Position numbers and translations under genes: made by a program. Below are positions 1 to 6,032 of a DNA stretch of 7,432 nucleotides, piece by piece. The stretch comes from Anaerolineaceae bacterium (GTDB lineage: Bacteria > Chloroflexota > Anaerolineae > Anaerolineales > Anaerolineaceae): the NCBI GenBank assembly GCA_028714615.1, contig JAQTMA010000202.1:1-7432 (forward strand), written 5' to 3'. The stretch's first letter is position 1; every line of letters begins with the position of its first letter. The notes under the pieces are model-generated. The model was not told the DNA's origin, searched no databases, and saw only the letters and a program-made list of their open reading frames with translations.

Positions 1-236
1 TCTTCGCGAGTGGTCAGCTCGTGCCCGCACACTGGAGCGATATGCCGGATTTGCCAGCGCTGCTCTTCACCAAAGGCTGCCGTCTGGTAGAACGCCAAGT
101 AATCCACATCGACCACCTTGGGAGCCCGCCGCAATGGAATGCGATACCAGCCCAGTAAGCGGGCGATTTCGAGATCTTGCGCGGTGGGCAACACGGCGAC
201 CAGTATTAAGGCGGTATCAGCAGGCAGATTGCTCAT
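1..236 (-). CDS. Hypothetical protein, N-terminal 78 residues (runs off the left edge)
   Basis: Reading leftward from the ATG at 236-234, the frame is open to the window edge and encodes about 78 residues beginning MSNLPADTALILVAVLPTAQ. It continues with an LLGWYRIPLRRAPKVVDVDYLAFYQ-like stretch and ends near GHELTTRE. The fragment is rich in hydrophobic strands and has no signal peptide or transmembrane segment. The strong, protein-like composition and the uninterrupted frame argue for a real gene. It resembles uncharacterised proteins that I associate with Chloroflexota and cyanobacteria, but I cannot name a domain or a function. There is no clear Shine-Dalgarno before the ATG; the preceding bases on this strand are ACTTCAACC. 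A TATACT box lies 11 nt upstream of the ATG. The gene diverges from the MerR-family gene at 364. The stop codon lies outside the window. Confidence 0.7.
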   Translation of the reverse strand, partial: MSNLPADTALILVAVLPTAQDLEIARLLGWYRIPLRRAPKVVDVDYLAFYQTAAFGEEQRWQIRHIAPVCGHELTTRE

Positions 237-247
237 GGTTGAAGTTA

Positions 248-253
248 AGTATA
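248..253 (-). promoter_or_regulatory. Candidate -10 box for the leftward hypothetical gene
   Basis: On the - strand, TATACT (253 down to 248) lies 11 nt before the ATG at 236, so a transcript would carry only a few untranslated bases. No convincing -35 hexamer is seen 16-18 bp upstream. The box sits in GTTTATACT (256-248), the same nine bases that carry the -10 of the divergent MerR-family gene. It is a plausible but weak promoter call based on one hexamer. Confidence 0.35.
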
Positions 254-326
254 AACCATTTCCCCATATTCGCCACGCAGTACGCCGAAGGACGAGCTTG
301 CCGGTCAGCCAATTTTCACCAACCCC

Positions 327-357
327 TTGACATTAACGTAACGTCATAGTTTATACT
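327..357 (+). promoter_or_regulatory. MerR-type promoter (19-bp spacer) of the TipA-like regulator
   Basis: A consensus -35 TTGACA (327-332) and a -10 TATACT (352-357) are separated by 19 bp (333-351). This overlong spacer is the hallmark of promoters controlled by MerR-family activators, which untwist the DNA to realign the two boxes. The regulator's ATG at 364 is 6 nt after the -10, so transcription should start at or within a base or two of the ATG, giving a leaderless mRNA. The placement suggests that the regulator controls its own gene. Confidence 0.8.
328..346 (+). promoter_or_regulatory. Imperfect dyad, probable regulator binding site
   Basis: TGACATTAACGTAACGTCA (328-346) is a near-palindrome of the form TGAC-n-TTA-nnn-TAA-n-GTCA: 14 of the 18 non-central positions agree with the reverse complement. 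It begins in the -35 box and covers much of the spacer. A second, shorter symmetry (AAC at 335-337 paired with GTT at 349-351) is centred nearer the middle of the spacer, where MerR-family dimers normally bind. Either could be the operator. The location supports autoregulation, but the exact half-sites are inferred. Confidence 0.5.
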
Positions 358-363
358 GCTGGC

Positions 364-1110
364 ATGTTCACTGTAAAACAACTTTCCAAGATGGCCGGCA
401 TAACCCCGCGGACATTGCACTATTATGACGAAATCGGCCTCCTCAAGCCGACAATTGTTGGCGATAACGGCTATCGCTACTATGCTGAGGAATCCCTGCT
501 GCTTTTACAACAGATCTTGTTGTACCGGGAGCTGGATATGCCGCTCGAACATATCAAAGAGATCATGGGACGCCATGACTTCGATGTGCTGACCGCGTTG
601 GAAAACCACAAAAACGAACTACTGAAGCGGATTGCACACTTGGAACGCTTGATCACTACAGTGGACCAAACGATCTCTCACTTGAAAGGAAACCAGACCA
701 TGAGCAAAACACAACTTTTCCAAGGTTTTAGCGATGAACAACAGGCAGCATATGAGAAAGAGGCCATGGAGATGTATGATCCTGCTATCGTTCGAGCTTC
801 AAATCAAAAATGGAAGAACTATACCGCTGCGGATAAACAACGCATTTCCGAGGAAGGCAATGCCGTATACGAGCATTTCGTTACTGCAATCCCGAAAGGA
901 CCCGCATCCGCTGAAGCTCAGGCGTGCGTAGAAGGTTGGCGGAACCATATGGAGTATTTCTGGAGCCCCAATGACGAGCAACTCCTGGGGTTGGCGCATC
1001 TCTACAACGACGACCCGCGTTTTAAGGCGAATTACGATAAGGTCGATCATCGGTTGGCGGCTTTCGTGCTTGAAGCTGTGAAGGTTTACGTCGAGAAGAG
1101 AAAGAAATAA
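364..1110 (+). CDS. MerR-family transcriptional regulator with C-terminal TipAS ligand-binding domain
   Basis: This 248-residue protein starts FTVKQLSKMAGITPRTLHYY, the MerR winged helix-turn-helix (residues about 2-70, including the wing motif GYRYY at 36-40). A dimerising coiled coil follows (about 72-110), then a TipAS-type domain (about 118-245) ending in the typical GLAHLYNDDPRF block at 209-220. The family (TipA, Mta, SkgA) activates promoters with long spacers when its C-terminal domain captures a drug or other amphipathic ligand. In TipA, thiopeptides are captured by cysteines; in my recalled alignment those positions are Pro202 and Gly209 here, and the only cysteine is Cys188, so covalent thiopeptide capture is unlikely. 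The ATG at 364 is chosen because the MerR domain starts there and the promoter abuts it. It lacks a Shine-Dalgarno, consistent with leaderless expression. Its target could be only itself, or could include the divergent gene. The ligand is unknown. Confidence 0.93.
   Translation: MFTVKQLSKMAGITPRTLHYYDEIGLLKPTIVGDNGYRYYAEESLLLLQQILLYRELDMPLEHIKEIMGRHDFDVLTALENHKNELLKRIAHLERLITTVDQTISHLKGNQTMSKTQLFQGFSDEQQAAYEKEAMEMYDPAIVRASNQKWKNYTAADKQRISEEGNAVYEHFVTAIPKGPASAEAQACVEGWRNHMEYFWSPNDEQLLGLAHLYNDDPRFKANYDKVDHRLAAFVLEAVKVYVEKRKK
685..702 (+). promoter_or_regulatory. Internal ribosome binding site and in-frame ATG (possible separate TipAS protein)
   Basis: AAAGGA (685-690), matching the 5' part of the AAAGGAGGT consensus, lies 9 nt before an in-frame ATG at 700-702 (Met113 of the regulator). 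Translation from here would give a 136-residue protein consisting only of the TipAS ligand-binding domain, starting just after the coiled coil. In Streptomyces tipA the ligand-binding domain is known to be made separately from an internal start at a nearly identical point (about codon 110). The gene's own first ATG has no ribosome binding site, which makes the internal one stand out. Actual use is inferred. Confidence 0.55.
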
Positions 1111-1143
1111 GGATTCTGTTCCAACGACAATCCCCCTAATCAA

Positions 1144-1224
1144 GGGTAACCCGGTAAGGATTGGACCCCACAGGGTGACCCATGTAGATGGCTGTAGGGG
1201 AGGGTTTGAGTCCCTCCCCTACAG
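1144..1224. repeat. Palindrome-rich intergenic segment, possibly a degenerate dispersed repeat
   Basis: Within 81 bases there are four adjacent symmetrical elements: GGGTAACCC (1144-1152), GGGTGACCC (1173-1181), CCATGTAGATGG (1180-1191) and the long hairpin at 1192-1224. Such clustered GC-rich palindromes between convergent genes are typical of REP- or MITE-like elements. I see no target-site duplication or clear terminal repeat, and there is only one copy in the window, so the repeat status is inferred. Confidence 0.4.
1192..1224. repeat. Perfect 13-bp inverted repeat (hairpin) between convergent genes
   Basis: CTGTAGGGGAGGG (1192-1204) and its exact reverse complement CCCTCCCCTACAG (1212-1224) flank the 7-nt loop TTTGAGT. 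The stem is 13 bp, GC-rich and without mismatch. It lies 82 bp after the stop of the + strand regulator and 57 bp after the stop of the - strand operon, so it could slow or stop transcription from both sides. It has no T-tract on either strand, so it is not a standard intrinsic terminator. A dispersed repeat or an mRNA 3'-end stabiliser fits equally well. Confidence 0.75.
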
Positions 1225-1281
1225 GTAAAAGAATGGAATTGTTTGATGCGGTAATCTGCATCGATAATCTGTCAAAGGACT

Positions 1282-2757
1282 TTACAGCGCTTTGTTCAAT
1301 CCCACGCGATCGTTGAACCCGGTGATGAGCTCGTCGATCTCGGCAGCCTGACCCTGGACATCTGTCCAGTAGTGGGGATCGTACCACTGCGCCTGGATTT
1401 CTTCATAAGTCTTGCCTTGCTGCTCTACCCAGGTGAAGTACTTGAGGTTATGGATGCGCTTGCGGTCGTTGTAGGAAAGTTCCAGTAGATTGTCGGTGCT
1501 TTCTCCCAGCAGGTGTTGGCCGAAGTCGCGAGCAGCATCGGTAGCCTTATATTCACCCGATTCTTCGCGCATTTCCTTCAGACGACTCTGGTAGAGCTCC
1601 ATCGAGTCGGTCAAGACGGTTACAACAATATCCTGCTCAGTCAGCTCATAATACTTAGCGAACTTGATGGCGGATAGCACGTTGGAAATCCCGGAGAATC
1701 CCAACAGGTCCAGACAGCTCACGACATCCGCGGGAACGCCCACCTGGGTCAGGTAAGCTCGGCCGGCCGGTTCGTTAAACAAACGAGCCAGGTTCACTAC
1801 TGAATTGTCGTCGATTGCCACTACCATGTCGGTGTTCTTGGAATTATGGATCCAAGGAACATGCTTATCGCCAATACCTTCAATGCGGTGGGAACCAAAG
1901 CCGTTCTCCAACAGCGTCGGGCACTGTAATGCTTCGCTGGCGACGACCTTGCTGCCTGGAAAGACCTGTTTCATGTAGTCACCGCTGGCTATCGTGCCCG
2001 CCGAACCGGTGGCGGAAGCCATCCCGCGATACGTATCGCCGGGACGGGAAATTTGCTTGACCACCTCTTCCATCGCGTGACCTGTGACTTCATAGTGCCA
2101 CAGGTAATTGCCCAGTTCTTCGAACTGGTTGAAGATCATCAGGTCCTCACCTGACTTGCGCAGCTCCCAACACTTGTCAAAGATTTCTTTGACGTTCGAT
2201 TCGGTGCCTGGGGTGGCGATGACTTCACCGGCAATCTTGGAAAGCCAATCGAAGCGCTCGCGACTCATGCCTTCCGGCAGAATGGCGATGGACTTGGTTG
2301 CCAGAAGCGCCGAGTCGTAGGCGCCGCCGCGGCAGAAGTTACCGGTGGAGGGCCACACCGATTTCTGGGTGGTGGGATCGAATTGACCGGTGACCAGGCG
2401 AGGAACTAGACAGCCGAAAGCGGCGCCAACTTTATGCGCCCCCGTTGGGAACCATTTTCCAATCAAGACAACAATGCGCGCCTTGACACCGGTCAGGCTG
2501 GAAGGCATTTCCAGATAATTCACGCCGTTAAACCCGCCGCCTTGAAGCTTGGGTTGATTGTGCCATGTTATGCGGAATAGATTACGAGGGGCTACGTCCC
2601 AGAGACCTGTGTTCGCGAGATCTGCCTTGATTTTATTAGGTATCAAACCCGGGTCTTTCATTTGAGCGAAAGTAGGAATTATAATATTCCGCTCTCTGAC
2701 CTGTTTGACGACGCGCTCCAGGCGGTCTGGGTGGACGGTAAGATCGATCTTAGCCAT
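1282..2757 (-). CDS. Fold-type II PLP-dependent enzyme, cysteine synthase/TrpB-like, substrate unknown
   Basis: The 491-residue product has fold-type II PLP hallmarks: [10 protein letters not shown] with the likely Schiff-base lysine at Lys109 (compare GAHK in tryptophan synthase beta), an STGN loop at 137-140, a NQFEELGN motif at 210-217 like the NQF(D/E)NP of cysteine and cystathionine synthases, and a Gly-rich phosphate loop TGSAGT at 250-255. It is far longer than cysteine synthase (about 300 residues), with an N-terminal arm of about 90 residues and a C-terminal extension from about 390 containing charged, helix-like and aromatic stretches. The reaction is probably an elimination or replacement on an amino acid, in the cytoplasm. 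I start at 2757, not at the in-frame ATG further up (2856), because AGGAG (2773-2769) precedes it and the longer version would overlap the glycosyltransferase by 107 bp and has an unfamily-like N-terminus. The start overlaps the upstream stop by 8 bp. It is the last gene of the operon. Serine/cysteine lyase, diaminopropionate metabolism and other roles remain possible. Confidence 0.87.
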   Translation of the reverse strand: MAKIDLTVHPDRLERVVKQVRERNIIIPTFAQMKDPGLIPNKIKADLANTGLWDVAPRNLFRITWHNQPKLQGGGFNGVNYLEMPSSLTGVKARIVVLIGKWFPTGAHKVGAAFGCLVPRLVTGQFDPTTQKSVWPSTGNFCRGGAYDSALLATKSIAILPEGMSRERFDWLSKIAGEVIATPGTESNVKEIFDKCWELRKSGEDLMIFNQFEELGNYLWHYEVTGHAMEEVVKQISRPGDTYRGMASATGSAGTIASGDYMKQVFPGSKVVASEALQCPTLLENGFGSHRIEGIGDKHVPWIHNSKNTDMVVAIDDNSVVNLARLFNEPAGRAYLTQVGVPADVVSCLDLLGFSGISNVLSAIKFAKYYELTEQDIVVTVLTDSMELYQSRLKEMREESGEYKATDAARDFGQHLLGESTDNLLELSYNDRKRIHNLKYFTWVEQQGKTYEEIQAQWYDPHYWTDVQGQAAEIDELITGFNDRVGLNKAL

Positions 2758-3727
2758 TTTGAAGAAGACTCCTATCTGGTTCTGATTGAGTATCAGCGGG
2801 TGCTTGGCTGACAATATACAAAGGGCGGCCTTTGACCTCATCATAGATACGGCCAATGTATTCGCCCAATATCCCTAAGGAAATAAGCTGGACCCCTCCT
2901 AAAAAAAGAACGGTGATCAGCGTGGTTGCCTGGCCGGTGAAGAAGGCTCTGGTTGGGCCCATCGCTAACCGCAGGATGGCAACGACTGGGATGGTCAGGA
3001 TACTGATCCCCGCCGCCATAAAGCCAATGTAGGTTGCCATCTGCAGTGGGAAATACGAAAAGCTGGTGATCGCATTTATCGCTAGCCGCAACATTTTGCT
3101 AAATGGGTATTTTGTCTGCCCTGCAAAACGGGCCGATCGCCGGTAGGGCACCCCGATCTGGCGGAAACCCACCCATGAGGCCATCCCGCGTAAGAAGCGA
3201 TGCCTCTCGCGCATGGTCTTCATGACATCGATAACCTGGCGGTCGATCAGGCGGAAGTCGCCTGTGTCGAGGGGGATTTTCACATCCGTGATACGGAAGA
3301 TGATCCGGTAAAAGAGCGATGCAGTGAACTTCTTGAACCACGTCTCGCCCTCTCGCTCTGCCCGAACGGCATACACGACCTTATACCCCTCTCGCCATCG
3401 GACGATGAGGTCGAGAATTACTTCAGGGGGATCCTGCAAGTCGGCGTCGATGATTATCGCTGCTTGCCCGCGGGCATAATCCAGGCCGGCGGTCACGGCA
3501 AGCTGATGGCCGAAGTTCCGCGCAAAAATCACCGGGCGGATGCGCCTATCTTGTTTCCCAAGTTGCAAAATGGCTTCAGTGGAACCGTCGGTCGAACCGT
3601 CATCGACCAGTACCAATTCCCATGAGGCTCCGGTAGAATCCATGACTTCACCCACCCGCCTCACCAGCTCGGTAAGTGACTGAAGCTCGTTAAAAACGGG
3701 AGCAATGATCGAAAAAGTAGGATACAT
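2750..3727 (-). CDS. Family 2 glycosyltransferase with two C-terminal membrane helices (GtrB/DPM1-like)
   Basis: The 325-residue protein has a GT-A catalytic domain: [10 protein letters not shown] at 5-14, the nucleotide-binding VDDGSTD at 41-47, the metal-binding DADLQDPP at 94-101, GDFRL at 156-160 and RFLRGM at 177-182, followed by the YPFSKM segment at 207-212. Two hydrophobic helices follow (about 229-253 and 266-287), then the cytoplasmic tail [19 protein letters not shown] (287-305). This layout matches enzymes that move a sugar from a nucleotide sugar to polyprenyl phosphate (GtrB, ArnC and dolichol-phosphate mannose synthase relatives), working at the inner face of the membrane. The sugar cannot be told from sequence. 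It follows the threonine-synthase-like gene by 45 nt, the widest gap in the operon, with only a weak ribosome binding site. Its TAA lies within the next gene's start (ATGGCTAA), so the two are probably translationally coupled. Its link to the amino-acid genes is unclear. Confidence 0.9.
   Translation of the reverse strand: MYPTFSIIAPVFNELQSLTELVRRVGEVMDSTGASWELVLVDDGSTDGSTEAILQLGKQDRRIRPVIFARNFGHQLAVTAGLDYARGQAAIIIDADLQDPPEVILDLIVRWREGYKVVYAVRAEREGETWFKKFTASLFYRIIFRITDVKIPLDTGDFRLIDRQVIDVMKTMRERHRFLRGMASWVGFRQIGVPYRRSARFAGQTKYPFSKMLRLAINAITSFSYFPLQMATYIGFMAAGISILTIPVVAILRLAMGPTRAFFTGQATTLITVLFLGGVQLISLGILGEYIGRIYDEVKGRPLYIVSQAPADTQSEPDRSLLQNG
2769..2773 (-). promoter_or_regulatory. Ribosome binding site deciding the start of the terminal PLP enzyme
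   Basis: On the - strand AGGAG (2773-2769) lies 11 nt before the ATG at 2757, inside the end of the glycosyltransferase gene. No comparable site was noted before the alternative in-frame ATG at 2856. It supports the 491-residue form of the enzyme. Confidence 0.6.
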
Positions 3728-3772
3728 CTTAATCCATAGACCGAGATGGGGTTACCACCGTAATAGATAGCT

Positions 3773-5017
3773 TCATTTTCCGAAGATTTTCTTGACAGCT
3801 TCCAGGGTCGGTTGAATCACCGGGGCCGCCTGGACCGCTTGCATTGCTGCGCGAACATCTTTCAAGCCGCTGCCGGTATTGAGCACCAGGATGGGATCGT
3901 CCGTGCCGACGCGCCCCTCAACTAACGCCTTTTCCAGGCCGGCAAATGCAGTAGCACCCGCGGGTTCGGCGAAAATACCGACTTTTCCCAATGAAGCAAT
4001 CGCTTTCAAAGCATCATTGTCTCGAACCAGCAGGTAGGCGCCTTCGGTTTCACGAGCAGCCCGAACTGCGCGAACACCATCGCGGGGGAAATCGACCGAG
4101 ATGCTATCGGCGATCGTATGCGCTTCGACCGGGATGATTTCTTCATTACCGGCGTTGTAAGCGTTCGCGATTGATGCGGAACCCTCAGTCTGGATGCCAA
4201 ATAAGCGTGGCATTTGCTGTAACCAACCCAGAGCTTGTAAGTCCTTAAAACCTTTGTGGATGCCCGAGATGATATTTCCGTCACCAACGGGTATGAAAAT
4301 CGTCAATGGGTGTTGGGCGTCGTCCGGCAGCAACACTTTCTCCCAAATCTCAAACGCGGCCGTTTTCTTACCTTCCGCAGTGAAAGGGTTGTAACCGGTG
4401 TTGCGGCAGTACCAGCCAAACTCTTTTGAGGCTTCGATCGTCAGATCGAAAGCCTGGTCGTAATTGCCATCCACCAGGATCACAACAGCGCCATAGATGA
4501 GCAGTTGGGCGATCTTGGCCTGCGGCGCGGATTTGGGGGCGAAGATGATGGCTTTCTGCCCGATAGCGGCTGACATGCCGGCCAGGGCTGCTCCGGCATT
4601 GCCCGTGGAGGCTGTCACTACGATTTCCGCATTAATCTGGCGGGCGCGAGCCACGACCACCGCCGATGCTCGGTCCTTGAATGAAGCCGTTGGGTTACGG
4701 CCTTCGTCCTTGACATATAGGCGCTTTAAGCCGAGTTGCTCCGCCAGGCGAGTGGGCGTGTAGATAGGCGTCCAACCGGCCTGACGTAAGGTCGTACCAT
4801 GCCCGCCCGGGTCGGATACCGGCAGCAAGGGCAGGTACCGCCACAGGGATTCTTCGGTACGCGAGGTGATATCTTCGATGCTGTACTTCTGCCGGATGCT
4901 GGTGTAATCCAGAACGACGTTCAGGTTACCACCATCCAGCGGACAGACATATTGGACTGCATCAGGGGAGTATTCTTTACCGCAAAGCGAGCAGGTATAA
5001 CCAACGAAATTCGACAT
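3773..5017 (-). CDS. Threonine synthase-like PLP-dependent enzyme
   Basis: The 414-residue product starts with a zinc-ribbon-like module (CSLCG, Cys9 and Cys12; CPLDGG, Cys25), then a fold-type II PLP domain. The Schiff-base lysine is Lys114 in NPTASFKDRAS, the STGN loop is at 137-140, a phosphate-binding loop VGDGN at 244-248, EPAGATAF at 351-358 and TGSGLKD at 381-387, similar to the GLKD block of threonine synthases. The length fits that family. Threonine synthase converts O-phospho-homoserine to threonine. However, the fourth zinc-ribbon cysteine is replaced by Leu-Asp, and no hom or thrB gene is nearby; instead it sits 11 nt after transporter genes. It may therefore act on another amino acid, for instance as a serine/threonine lyase or a diaminopropionate-forming enzyme. 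AGGTG (5030-5026), 8 nt before the ATG, supports the start. Family certain, reaction uncertain. Confidence 0.88.
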   Translation of the reverse strand: MSNFVGYTCSLCGKEYSPDAVQYVCPLDGGNLNVVLDYTSIRQKYSIEDITSRTEESLWRYLPLLPVSDPGGHGTTLRQAGWTPIYTPTRLAEQLGLKRLYVKDEGRNPTASFKDRASAVVVARARQINAEIVVTASTGNAGAALAGMSAAIGQKAIIFAPKSAPQAKIAQLLIYGAVVILVDGNYDQAFDLTIEASKEFGWYCRNTGYNPFTAEGKKTAAFEIWEKVLLPDDAQHPLTIFIPVGDGNIISGIHKGFKDLQALGWLQQMPRLFGIQTEGSASIANAYNAGNEEIIPVEAHTIADSISVDFPRDGVRAVRAARETEGAYLLVRDNDALKAIASLGKVGIFAEPAGATAFAGLEKALVEGRVGTDDPILVLNTGSGLKDVRAAMQAVQAAPVIQPTLEAVKKIFGK

Positions 5018-5028
5018 GTGACCAACAC

Positions 5029-6027
5029 CTATTCGTTTTCAAAGGGTACGCCCAAGGAGGCAGGCGGTGACGTCCGCATAGCGCGCAGGATTTTTGCGGC
5101 TGTGCGCCGGGTTGACTCAGGCAGTCGGGCAAGAGTTTGATCGACCCACTCAGCATTACCGATGTTGACCAGCAACAGGGTGAGGATCATCAGAGGGAAG
5201 GGAGCCACCTGCAACACCTGCGAGGGAATGCCCGGAAGATTCGGCTGAAGGACCAGACCCAACCATTGTAAAAACGCGAAAAGGTAGCAGCCCAATGCAG
5301 CCCGCAGCGGATTCCAGCCGCCAAAGATGGTGATGGAGAGCACGATCCACCCGATGCCATCCAGGCCGGAGATAGTACCCTTCCAGCCAGCTTTAATACT
5401 GAGCGAAAACATTACCCCAGCAATCCCTACCATCGTTCCCCCCAGGACAGTATACACATACCGCATTAATTTCACATTCGCACCACGAGCAAAGGCTGCT
5501 GCTGGGCGATCACCAATACCTTGTAAAAACAATCCTCCGCGGGTTTTGAACACCCAAATATAGAAAACGATGATGGCCAGGTAACTTAAGTAGGTCAGTA
5601 GATCCAACCTGAAGAATAAGGGACCAATAAATGGAATTTGAGATAATCCTGGAATAGGGAGTGAAGGTACAATAGGCCCAGACACACTCATATAGGGGCT
5701 GCCAAGAAAATAAGCAAGGTCACGGCATAACAGAGTAAGAACAAAGCCAACTGCCACCTGAGACTGCTTTAAGGTGATGCTTGAAAATGCAACGATCAAT
5801 GCGACCAACCCACCTACCAAGCCACCTGCAACAAAACCCAAAATCATGCTGTTCGTATTGACTGCAACCGCGAAACCAGTCATAGCTGACAGGATGATCG
5901 TACCATTGATGGAGAGATTAACAACCCCAGCGCGCTCAGTGACAGTCTCACCGATTGTCGCTACAACAACTGGTCCAGCCGCGGCGAGCACACCCGCCAG
6001 ACCGACTAAAGTGGTATCGATATCCAT
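5029..6027 (-). CDS. ABC transporter permease, nucleoside/BMP-type (NupQ/YufQ-like)
   Basis: The 332-residue, very hydrophobic protein belongs to the branched-chain amino acid/sugar permease superfamily (BPD_transp_2), the subgroup serving nucleoside and BMP-lipoprotein importers. Markers are GETVTERAGVVN at 26-37, GIGDRPAAAFARGANV at 170-184 (the cytoplasmic coupling loop that contacts the ATPase) and IFGGWNPLRAALG at 234-246. About eight to nine membrane helices are visible. The usual NIGLEG-type signature reads NLSING (37-42) here, with Asn in place of the conserved Glu. The C-terminal tail (about 290-332) is basic and cytoplasmic. It pairs with the upstream permease, from which it is separated by 5 nt (AGGGA within the upstream gene's end serves as ribosome binding site). 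Its role is the second half of the membrane channel for import of a small polar solute, probably a nucleoside or similar compound. The exact substrate is unknown. Confidence 0.9.
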   Translation of the reverse strand: MDIDTTLVGLAGVLAAAGPVVVATIGETVTERAGVVNLSINGTIILSAMTGFAVAVNTNSMILGFVAGGLVGGLVALIVAFSSITLKQSQVAVGFVLTLLCRDLAYFLGSPYMSVSGPIVPSLPIPGLSQIPFIGPLFFRLDLLTYLSYLAIIVFYIWVFKTRGGLFLQGIGDRPAAAFARGANVKLMRYVYTVLGGTMVGIAGVMFSLSIKAGWKGTISGLDGIGWIVLSITIFGGWNPLRAALGCYLFAFLQWLGLVLQPNLPGIPSQVLQVAPFPLMILTLLLVNIGNAEWVDQTLARLPESTRRTAAKILRAMRTSPPASLGVPFENE

Positions 6028-6032
6028 TTGAT

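Noticed and set aside
118..349. Two overlapping + strand open frames of about 70 codons
   Set aside because: They lie antisense to the partial gene at 1-236 and across the divergent promoter region, with no ribosome binding site or recognisable protein pattern.
1192..1224. Intrinsic terminator call for the hairpin
   Set aside because: The stem is strong, but neither flank has the T-run needed on the transcribed strand, so I list it as an inverted repeat with only possible terminator activity.
1136..1387. An 83-codon - strand open frame
   Set aside because: It spans the palindromic repeat and the 3' end of the PLP gene in another frame, and its composition is not protein-like.
2758..2856. 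A 33-codon N-terminal extension of the terminal PLP enzyme from the upstream in-frame ATG at 2856
   Set aside because: It would overlap the glycosyltransferase by 107 bp, shows no conserved features, and the ATG at 2757 has its own AGGAG.
3200..3625. A 141-codon open frame on the + strand
   Set aside because: It lies wholly antisense inside the glycosyltransferase catalytic domain, whose motifs are intact, and its translation looks like no protein family. It is a shadow frame.
3728..3772. An internal promoter or terminator in the 45-nt gap before the glycosyltransferase
   Set aside because: I find no paired -35/-10 boxes and no stem-loop with a T-run on the - strand.
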